64,000 bases of DNA from Deinococcus sp. YIM 134068. Lineage in GTDB: Bacteria; Deinococcota; Deinococci; Deinococcales; Deinococcaceae. Shown here one piece after another: positions 57,152 to 64,000 of the stretch; positions within the stretch are counted from its first letter, which is position 1, and each line of letters begins with the position of its first letter. Below the pieces are notes generated by a model that saw nothing but the letters and a program-made list of their open reading frames with translations, was not told the DNA's origin and ran no database searches. The DNA lies in the NCBI RefSeq assembly GCF_036543075.1, contig NZ_JAZHPF010000001.1, positions 248,001 through 312,000 on the forward strand, in the 5' to 3' direction. Position numbers and translations under genes: made by a program.

Positions 57152-57958
57152 ATGCGAGGTCGCCTGATCATCTCCCGGTTCGCCGTCCTCACCGGCCTGC
57201 CCACGAAAACCCTGCGGTACTACGACGAGATTGGCCTGTTGTGTCCTGAGTACGTCGACGAGTCCACCAGCTACCGGTACTACGGCGTCGCCCAGATCGA
57301 CCGGGCCGTCCGAATCCGCCGTTGGCGTGAACTCGGCCTGCCCATTGAGGACATCCGGCTGATCCTCGACCATCCCGACCGCGCGAGGGAGGTGTTGCTT
57401 CGTCATGAAGAGTGGCTGAGCGCCGAAATCGAGCACCGACACCGGGCACTTCTGCACCTGCGCGCCTTTCTTCAGGAGGCTCCTATGGACTACCGCATCG
57501 AGCACCTTCCCGCCCGCCAGACCCTGAGCATCCGCACGCGCCTGCGGCCACCCCACTACGAGGTCATTCCCGAAGCCCTGCGTGAACTGATGCTGTACGC
57601 GAAGGCCCGGGGCTACCCGAGTGACGCCCCGAGCTTCTTCGTGCATGACAACGACGACCAGGGCGAAGGCAGCCTCGCCGAGGTCTGTCTGCCCGTCGTG
57701 GGGAAAGCCGACCCCCAGGGGCGCATCGAGGTCAGGACGTTCGAGGGGGGCAGGGCCTTCGTCGGGCGTTTCGTGGGACCCTACGACAAGACGGGGGCCG
57801 CGTACTCCGCCGTGGTGGAAGAGGCCCTCCGGCGAGGGCTGAGCATCACGGGCGTGACTGCCGAGTTCTACGTGAAGAGTGTGCCGGACACCCCGAACCC
57901 CCAGGCCTACGAGACGGACATCGCCTTCTTCCTGGAGGAGGGGGAAGTGGGATCCTGA
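57152..57958 (+). CDS. MerR-family regulator with GyrI-like effector domain (BmrR type)
   Basis: A 268-residue regulator. The MerR DNA-binding domain begins [24 protein letters not shown] and continues to [22 protein letters not shown] coiled-coil dimer helix follows (residues 80-115). The C-terminal GyrI/BmrR ligand domain starts [14 protein letters not shown] and ends VYxxD-type strands. BmrR homologues bind cationic drugs and activate exporters; no exporter gene is adjacent. The ATG at 57152 is placed by the promoter and the domain start. Confidence 0.87.
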   Translation: MRGRLIISRFAVLTGLPTKTLRYYDEIGLLCPEYVDESTSYRYYGVAQIDRAVRIRRWRELGLPIEDIRLILDHPDRAREVLLRHEEWLSAEIEHRHRALLHLRAFLQEAPMDYRIEHLPARQTLSIRTRLRPPHYEVIPEALRELMLYAKARGYPSDAPSFFVHDNDDQGEGSLAEVCLPVVGKADPQGRIEVRTFEGGRAFVGRFVGPYDKTGAAYSAVVEEALRRGLSITGVTAEFYVKSVPDTPNPQAYETDIAFFLEEGEVGS

Positions 57959-57995
57959 CGGCACCTGGCCGCCCATGCAACGTGACAGAGGCCTG

Positions 57996-58976
57996 CTAGA
58001 ACGCCCCTTCCCCGAACACCCGCCGAATCTCCGCGCCGCCTTTCCCCAGGCTGAGGAGCACCATCAGGAGCAGCCGGGCCTTGTGTGCGTTGAGAAAACT
58101 CGCGGGAATCGCGCCTGCCGAAACCAGGGTCGCCCCACCGCCGGGGTAGCCGTAGACAGGAATGACCGGCCCCGCGTGCGTGCGGGTGGCGATCACGACG
58201 GGCTTGCCCGTGGCGGCAGTTCCCGCGACGAGCGGCAGCAGTTCGGCGGGGAGATTCCCGGTGCCCAGCGCGGCGATCACGAGACCGTCGGCGCGGGCCT
58301 CGGCTTCCGCATAGCCTTCCCCCGTCCAGCCCGCGTAGGCGTACAGAATCTCCACGCGGGCCGTCAGCGCCGCCGGAGCGTAGGTGGGCCGCGCCTCGGG
58401 GCGGGCGAAGAAGCGGACGTGGGCGGCCTCACCCTCGCGGTCCACCCGCCCGATGGGACCAGGATAGCCCCCGAAGGCGTCCACGGCGGTCGTGTGGACC
58501 TTCGTCACCGTGCGCGCGTCGAAGATGTCCCCGCCGAAGACGGCGAGCGGCCCGCGCCCCCGGCTGGCGGGATGCAGCGCGACGTGCGCGGCGTCGAGCA
58601 GATTGCCGGGGCCGTCCCACGAGGGTTCCTCGGCGTGGCGCATGCTGCCCGTCAGCACCACGGACGCCTCCACCCCCAGCGTCAGGTGCAGGAGAAAGGC
58701 CGTCTCCTCCAACGTGTCCGTCCCGTGGGTGACGACCACCCCGTCGTGCCCCGGCGCGAGCCGCGTGATGAGGTGCGACAGCGCCAGCATGTGCCCCGGC
58801 GTGACGTGCGGGCTGGGGAGGCGGAAGGGCTGGTGGTCCACCACGCTCACCCCCGCCAGCCCCGGCACGGTGGGCGCGGCCTGCGGCGTCACTCCCGTCC
58901 CGTCCGGGCTGGGGCGGCTGGCGATGGTGCCCCCCGTGTGAACGACCGCAAGGCGCAGGGCGGCGGCGGAAGTCAC
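57996..58976 (-). CDS. Asparaginase
   Basis: A 326-residue L-asparaginase-family enzyme. The first catalytic Thr is Thr17 in [10 protein letters not shown], and the second is in [14 protein letters not shown], with VVLTGSMR following. There is no signal peptide, so it is cytoplasmic. The GTG start lies 16 bases after the hemC stop, with a weak GAGCGGA upstream; the two are probably co-transcribed. Glutaminase activity cannot be excluded. Confidence 0.88.
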   Translation of the reverse strand: MTSAAALRLAVVHTGGTIASRPSPDGTGVTPQAAPTVPGLAGVSVVDHQPFRLPSPHVTPGHMLALSHLITRLAPGHDGVVVTHGTDTLEETAFLLHLTLGVEASVVLTGSMRHAEEPSWDGPGNLLDAAHVALHPASRGRGPLAVFGGDIFDARTVTKVHTTAVDAFGGYPGPIGRVDREGEAAHVRFFARPEARPTYAPAALTARVEILYAYAGWTGEGYAEAEARADGLVIAALGTGNLPAELLPLVAGTAATGKPVVIATRTHAGPVIPVYGYPGGGATLVSAGAIPASFLNAHKARLLLMVLLSLGKGGAEIRRVFGEGAF

Positions 58977-58992
58977 GAGCTGGTCCGCTCGC

Positions 58993-59922
58993 TCAGACGT
59001 GGGCCGCCTCGATGAGGTCCCGCGCCCCCTGCCCCAGCATGTCGGCGGCGAGTTCGGCTCCCAGGTCGGCACATTCGGCGGGGTCGCCCGAGGTCGTCGC
59101 GCGGATGACGTGGCTGCCGTCCAGCGCGCCCACCCAGCCCTCCAGCGTCAGCACGCCGCCCTTGACGGTCGCGTGAGCGCCCACCGGGGCGAGGCACCCG
59201 GCCCCCAGGCCCGCCAGGAACTCCCGCTCGGCGGTGATGCGGTCGTCCGTGCCGTGGTCGTGGATGGCGTAGGCGACCTCGATGTTCAGGTCGTCGTCGG
59301 CGCGGGTCTCCAGCGCGAGGGCACCCTGACCGGGGGCGGGGAGGAGAACGTCCGGCTCGATAAACTCGTCGATGCGGTGGCGCTGCTCGGTGCGAATCAG
59401 GCCCGCCGCCGCGAGGATGATCGCGTCGTAGTCGGGGGTGCCCAACGCGGCGAGGCGGGTGTCGATGTTGCCGCGCAGGTTGACGATCTCAAGGTCGGGG
59501 CGGGAGGCGCGCAGGAAGGCCTTGCGGCGCACGCTGCTCGTGCCCACGCGGGCACCGGGCGGCAGGTCGGCAAGGCGCTTGCTGCCCTCCTTGCCGATCA
59601 GCACGTCGCGGGCGTCTACTCGCCGGGGAATCGAGGAAATCTCCAGGCCCTCCGGCTGCTCGGTGGGCAGGTCCTTGAGCGAGTGAACGGCGATGTCGAT
59701 GCGCTTCCCCAGCAGCGCCTCCTCGATCTCCTTGACCCAGAAGCCCTTGTCGCCCCTTTGCGCCATCGCCTCCAGGCTCGCGCGGTTGCGGTCGCCGCCC
59801 GTGCTGATGGTCTGGATGCGGAAGTCGGTGTCGGGCCATTCCTCCTTGAGGCGGGCGACCACCCAGCGGGTCTGCGCGAGCGCGAGGTTACTGCCGCGCG
59901 TCCCTATCGTGACCGTACGCAT
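58993..59922 (-). CDS. hemC: Porphobilinogen deaminase (hydroxymethylbilane synthase)
   Basis: A 309-residue heme-pathway enzyme that joins four porphobilinogens. [16 protein letters not shown], then [15 protein letters not shown] and [12 protein letters not shown], carry the substrate-binding arginines. The dipyrromethane cofactor Cys is in [14 protein letters not shown]. Length is normal. The ATG at 59922 is nine bases after TATACT. Confidence 0.95.
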   Translation of the reverse strand: MRTVTIGTRGSNLALAQTRWVVARLKEEWPDTDFRIQTISTGGDRNRASLEAMAQRGDKGFWVKEIEEALLGKRIDIAVHSLKDLPTEQPEGLEISSIPRRVDARDVLIGKEGSKRLADLPPGARVGTSSVRRKAFLRASRPDLEIVNLRGNIDTRLAALGTPDYDAIILAAAGLIRTEQRHRIDEFIEPDVLLPAPGQGALALETRADDDLNIEVAYAIHDHGTDDRITAEREFLAGLGAGCLAPVGAHATVKGGVLTLEGWVGALDGSHVIRATTSGDPAECADLGAELAADMLGQGARDLIEAAHV

Positions 59923-59931
59923 AACCCGCGC

Positions 59932-59937
59932 AGTATA
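59932..59937 (-). promoter_or_regulatory. -10 box for hemC
   Basis: TATACT lies nine bases before the hemC ATG with no Shine-Dalgarno between; no -35 seen. Confidence 0.5.
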
Positions 59938-60002
59938 GCCGCCCTGCCCCACTTGCCCGCGTCGTCAGCGGGGCATGAAGGAAAGCTCACCCCGGCGGCC
60001 CC

Positions 60003-60008
60003 TACACT
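60003..60008 (+). promoter_or_regulatory. -10 box for a leaderless CNNM/CorC gene
   Basis: TACACT lies seven bases before the GTG at 60016. Confidence 0.5.
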
Positions 60009-60015
60009 GCCCCCC

Positions 60016-61317
60016 GTGGGCAACCCCCTGCTGGAATTCGGCATCCTGATCGGGCTGCTGGTCCTCAACGGCTTTTTCTCCGGCTCGGAGCTGGGGGTGG
60101 TCTCCGCCCGGCGGTCGCGGCTGGAGGCGGAGGCGGCGCGGGGCAACCCCGGCGCGGCGGCGGCCCTGCGCCTGATCGAGCGGCCCGGTGCCTTTCTCGC
60201 CACCGTGCAGATCGGCATCACCCTCATCGGGACCGTCAGCGCCGTCTTCGCGGGCGGCAACCTCACCCGCCACCTCGAACCGCTGCTGCGCCCCCTCCTC
60301 GGGGACCGGGCAGACGCGGCGGCGGGCGTCGCCGTCGTCCTGCTCGTCACCTTCCTGTCGCTGGTGCTGGGCGAACTCGCGCCGAAGGGGGTGGCGCTGC
60401 GCGACCCCGAGGGGTTGGCGACGCGGGTCGCGCCCTTCTTCATGGTGCTGTCACGGGTCACGCGCCCGGTCGTGTGGATTCTGGAGGGCACCTCGCGCGG
60501 GCTGCTGAGGCTGTTCGGGATGCGGAGGGAGGCCGCCGAGTTCGTCACCGAGGAGGACGTGCGGGCCGTCGTGAACCAGGCGGCCCGGAGCGGCAGCCTG
60601 GAGGCGACCGAGCAGGGGCGTATCGAGTCGGTGCTGCGCTTCAACGACCGCCGGGTGCGCGACCTGATGACTCCGCGCGTGGATGCCGTGACCCTGGGCC
60701 TCACCGCGCCCATCGCGGAGGCGGTGGGGACGATCCTCGCCGAGGAACACGACCGCTACGCCGTGCGCGACGCCTCCGGCGAGGTGGTCGGACAGGTCGC
60801 CGTGGCCGACGTGTTGCGCTCGCTGCACACCGGGCGGCCCCTCGCGGACTTCGTGCGGCCCGCCGTGTTTCTCCCCGAGACCGCGTGGGCGGAGGACGCC
60901 CTCGCCCGGCTGGAACGGGAGGGCCACCAGCGCCTTGCGGTCGTCGTGGACGAGTACGGGGAGTTCAGCGGCGTCCTGTCCATCAGCGACCTGCTCGCGT
61001 CGCTCGCGGGGGTGGAGGACCCCACCGGGGAGGCCCTGATCGTGCGCCGGGGGGACGGCTCCTTTCTCGTGGACGGCGGCATCCCGATGCACACCCTGCG
61101 GGGGAAGCTGCCCCTGCCCCCCCTGCCCCGCGAGGACTTCAGCACCCTCGCCGGGTACGTGCTGGAGGCGCTCGGCGAGTTCCCGCAGGTCGGCGCTCTC
61201 GCCCGAGCGGACGACTGGGAGATCGAGGTCGTGGACGTGGACGGCCCGCGCGTGGACCGCCTGCTCGTTCGCCCGCCCGGGGACGTGTTCATCCCGCGCA
61301 GGGCTGGGGAAGAGTAG
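60016..61317 (+). CDS. CNNM/CorC (HlyC-family) membrane protein with CBS pair
   Basis: A 433-residue protein. The DUF21 membrane domain (residues 1-195) contains LNGFFSGSELGVVSARRSRLE and LVLGELAPKGVALRDPE. Two CBS domains follow (VRDLMTPRVDAVTLGL; LAVVVDEYGEFSGVLSISDLL). The C-terminal CorC_HlyC domain starts FLVDGGIPMHTLRGKLP. These proteins act in magnesium or cobalt efflux and are often misnamed hemolysins. Confidence 0.9.
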   Translation: MGNPLLEFGILIGLLVLNGFFSGSELGVVSARRSRLEAEAARGNPGAAAALRLIERPGAFLATVQIGITLIGTVSAVFAGGNLTRHLEPLLRPLLGDRADAAAGVAVVLLVTFLSLVLGELAPKGVALRDPEGLATRVAPFFMVLSRVTRPVVWILEGTSRGLLRLFGMRREAAEFVTEEDVRAVVNQAARSGSLEATEQGRIESVLRFNDRRVRDLMTPRVDAVTLGLTAPIAEAVGTILAEEHDRYAVRDASGEVVGQVAVADVLRSLHTGRPLADFVRPAVFLPETAWAEDALARLEREGHQRLAVVVDEYGEFSGVLSISDLLASLAGVEDPTGEALIVRRGDGSFLVDGGIPMHTLRGKLPLPPLPREDFSTLAGYVLEALGEFPQVGALARADDWEIEVVDVDGPRVDRLLVRPPGDVFIPRRAGEE

Positions 61318-61437
61318 CTTCCCAGCGAATGTGGGTGCTGGGAGGTGCAGGGGGTCAGAGGCAGGGGGCGCGTGGTGTTGGCCTTCTGCTTTCCACTCTG
61401 AGCGGGAAGCGGTGGGGCCGGGGGCTGGACGCCTCGG

Positions 61438-62004
61438 CTACAGGTCCTCGTCGGCAATAGGTTCGGGCGAGTCGGGTTCGCCGGAGGGCACGTGCCGGGC
61501 GGAGTGGGGGCGGGCGAAGCGCAGGTAGTCGAGCCACGGCGGCGTGTGCCCGAGCTGGCGGATGAGGAGGACGATCTGGGCGGTGTGGCGGACCTCGTGG
61601 GTCATCACATTCCACAGGAGCTGGTCGAGCGTCACGGTGTCGCTCGCCGGATCGTCCTGCACGAGCTTGACCTCGCGGTCCAGGTCCGGCTCCCGCTCCA
61701 GCAGGGCGCGGGTGCGGCCTCCGACCTCGCGCCCGTACTCGATGATCCAGCCGAGGTCGTACTGCTCGGCGCGGGGCTGAACCCAGTCGTGCGGGTAGCG
61801 CCCCGCCACGCCGTCCCCCAGCGCGATGCCGTGAATCCAGTGGTCCTCCAGATCGGTGACGTGCAGCAGCAGGTCCTTGATGTTATGGAAGCGGTCGCCG
61901 TCGATCAGGGGTTGGTCGAGGTCGGAGGTGGGCAGCGCCCGCAGAAAGTTCCATAGCTGCTCGCGGGCGGCGGACAGGTAGGCGTAGTATTCGCGGACGT
62001 TCAT
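61438..62004 (-). CDS. DinB-family (DUF664-like) protein
   Basis: A 188-residue four-helix-bundle protein. Putative metal-binding histidines are in [12 protein letters not shown] and in [12 protein letters not shown], which match the DinB/YfiT His triad. The family is greatly expanded in Deinococcus; members include thiol transferases, but most are unassigned. The ATG at 62004 fits the domain; a TATGCT box ends ten bases upstream. Confidence 0.85.
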   Translation of the reverse strand: MNVREYYAYLSAAREQLWNFLRALPTSDLDQPLIDGDRFHNIKDLLLHVTDLEDHWIHGIALGDGVAGRYPHDWVQPRAEQYDLGWIIEYGREVGGRTRALLEREPDLDREVKLVQDDPASDTVTLDQLLWNVMTHEVRHTAQIVLLIRQLGHTPPWLDYLRFARPHSARHVPSGEPDSPEPIADEDL

Positions 62005-62051
62005 GGGCCAGACCAGCATACCCCGAGGCCCGCCGCCCGGCGTGAAGACTT

Positions 62052-63080
<1,029 letters not shown>

Positions 63081-63086
63081 CCCAGC

Positions 63087-63092
63087 AGGGTA
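63087..63092 (-). promoter_or_regulatory. -10 box for leaderless dus
   Basis: TACCCT is followed by six bases and the dus ATG. Confidence 0.5.
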
Positions 63093-63241
63093 GCGCACCC
63101 CTCCCCCCCGGCGCGTGAAGTCCGTCTCAGGCGGCGCAGTCGCACAATTCACGATTTCGGTCCGGAGAGGGGGCGTATGCTGCACCCAGTCCGGCCACCG
63201 TGTTCCCCTCCACCCCGCCCGCCGGACGGGAGGCACCCAAC

Positions 63242-63757
63242 TTGAAGGTCACGCCGCTGGCGCTGCATCACGCGCCGCTGCTCCACACGTTGTACACCGC
63301 CGCCCCCGGCTACTTCGCCCTGCTCGGCACGCGCATTCCGCCCCTGGGCGAACTGACGCGCGACGTGGAAATCGCCCTCCTCGACCCCCGACGCCGCCTC
63401 GAACTCCTGCACGACGACGCGGGTGAACTGTTCGGCAGCCTCGACTGCAAGCACGACTACCCGTACCCCGGCGACCTCACCATCAACCTCCTCCTCATCC
63501 GCGAGGACCGCCAGTCGCAGGGCCTGGGCGAGCGCGTCGTCCGCGACCTGGAGCGCCGTGCCCCGCGCGGCACCACCCGCATCCTCGCCAGCGTCATCGG
63601 CGACAACCCACGCGGTGCCCGCTTCTGGGAACGCCTGGGCTACACCTTCGCCCTCGACGCCCGCCCGGCCCTGACGTGGTATGCCAGGCCGCTGGCGGTC
63701 CCGGCGGGGGGGAATGCGCTGCGCGCGGTCGAGGGGTCGAGAAGTCTGAAGGTCTAG
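63242..63757 (+). CDS. GNAT-family acetyltransferase, TTG start
   Basis: A 171-residue GNAT. The acetyl-CoA loop is [21 protein letters not shown], and the C-terminal [14 protein letters not shown] is characteristic. The TTG at 63242 has GGGAGG eight bases upstream, better than the in-frame GTG at 63200. The last dozen residues (VEGSRSLKV) come from a TCGAGG-type repeat. Substrate unknown. Confidence 0.85.
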   Translation: MKVTPLALHHAPLLHTLYTAAPGYFALLGTRIPPLGELTRDVEIALLDPRRRLELLHDDAGELFGSLDCKHDYPYPGDLTINLLLIREDRQSQGLGERVVRDLERRAPRGTTRILASVIGDNPRGARFWERLGYTFALDARPALTWYARPLAVPAGGNALRAVEGSRSLKV

Positions 63758-63825
63758 CCACCTCGGAACGCCCCGGACCTCTCGACTCCCTGACTTCTCG
63801 ACTTCTCGACTCTCCTCCCGACCTC
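63728..63825. repeat. TCGAGAAGTC-type inverted repeat cluster
   Basis: GGTCGAGGGGTCGAGAAGTC at the end of the GNAT gene is complementary to the run CTCGACTCCCTGACTTCTCG and further TTCTCGACT units before argB. The argB -10 box immediately follows, so the cluster occupies its upstream promoter region. Confidence 0.75.
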
Positions 63826-63831
63826 TAGACT
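63826..63831 (+). promoter_or_regulatory. -10 box for leaderless argB
   Basis: TAGACT, six cytosines, then the GTG at 63838. Confidence 0.5.
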
Positions 63832-63837
63832 CCCCCC

Positions 63838-64000
63838 GTGATCGTTAAATACGGCGGCAACGCCATGAAGAGCCTGGAACTGCGTCGGGCCGTCGCCGGG
63901 GAAATCGCGGCGCTGCGGGCCACCCACCCGGTCGTGGTCGTTCACGGGGGCGGGCCGGTGATCGAGCGTGAGCTGGCGGCGCGGGGCATTCCCAGCGAGT
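63838..64000 (+). CDS. argB: Acetylglutamate kinase, N-terminal part
   Basis: The first 54 residues of ArgB, cut by the window end. [11 protein letters not shown] is the nucleotide-binding opening and [19 protein letters not shown] the second glycine-rich motif. It phosphorylates N-acetylglutamate in arginine synthesis. The GTG start is leaderless. Confidence 0.92.
   Translation, partial: MIVKYGGNAMKSLELRRAVAGEIAALRATHPVVVVHGGGPVIERELAARGIPSE

Overview
The window is high-GC bacterial chromosome, and its gene content points to Deinococcus. It has a HerA-NurA DNA end-processing pair beside a CRP/FNR-type regulator. It has the deinoxanthin-type carotenoid set: CrtO ketolase, CruF hydratase, CrtD-like desaturase and a P450 resembling the D. 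radiodurans carotenoid 2-beta-hydroxylase. It also has a PRC-barrel/DUF2382 stress protein. Many genes start directly downstream of a TANNNT -10 box with no Shine-Dalgarno sequence, the leaderless arrangement common in this genus. No rRNA, tRNA, CRISPR array, transposase or phage gene was seen. The species is not determined.

Layout. 0-6.3 kb: herA, nurA and the CRP-like regulator on the minus strand, then an HDAC-family deacetylase and a PfkB sugar kinase. 6.4-13.4 kb: a tightly coupled minus-strand carotenoid operon, crtO - cruF - acyltransferase - glycosyltransferase - crtD - P450. 13.5-18.2 kb: a small membrane protein, a repeat-filled gap, a GNAT and a SnoaL-like protein, an orphan Pro-rich-linker protein, two tiny hydrophilic proteins and a REC/roadblock-like protein. 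18.4-22.8 kb: sucA-sucB. 22.9-24.3 kb: one AT-rich foreign-looking gene between sucB and pyrE. 24.3-29.8 kb: pyrE, a small HTH protein, an RNase H-like protein, a metallo-hydrolase, the c-di-AMP pair cdaA-cdaR and a DMT protein. 30.1-32.5 kb: yqeK-LCP-rsfS, coupled by ATGA overlaps. 32.6-37.0 kb: an OmpR-type two-component pair and phoU (phosphate-type signalling inferred), with a secreted WGxxGxxG protein and the PRC-barrel protein on the opposite strand. 37-42 kb: truA, a LysM/M23 peptidase, surE, YqhA and small unknowns. 42.2-45.9 kb: two half-ABC exporters with complementary degenerate motifs, so probably a heterodimer. 46-52 kb: a small unknown, peroxiredoxin, acyl-ACP desaturase, YkgJ protein, hisC, a TetR operon and an SRPBCC protein. 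52.3-64 kb: a hydrophilic small protein, an EamA transporter, a fused ABC ATPase-permease, Nudix, SDR, a YbaY-like protein, a MerR/GyrI regulator, asparaginase, hemC, a CNNM/CorC protein, DinB, tRNA dihydrouridine synthase, a GNAT and the start of argB.

Between genes lie several families of short hairpin-forming repeats: GTCAGCNGTCAGC-type, CTGGCGAC-type, GTTGTGGG-type, TCGACTTC-type and two C-rich palindromes. Some run into gene 3' ends and supply the last codons. The best leads are the AT-rich unknown gene, the carotenoid operon with its own sugar and acyl transferases, the repeat-derived C-termini, and leaderless mini-ORFs whose stops overlap the next start codon.
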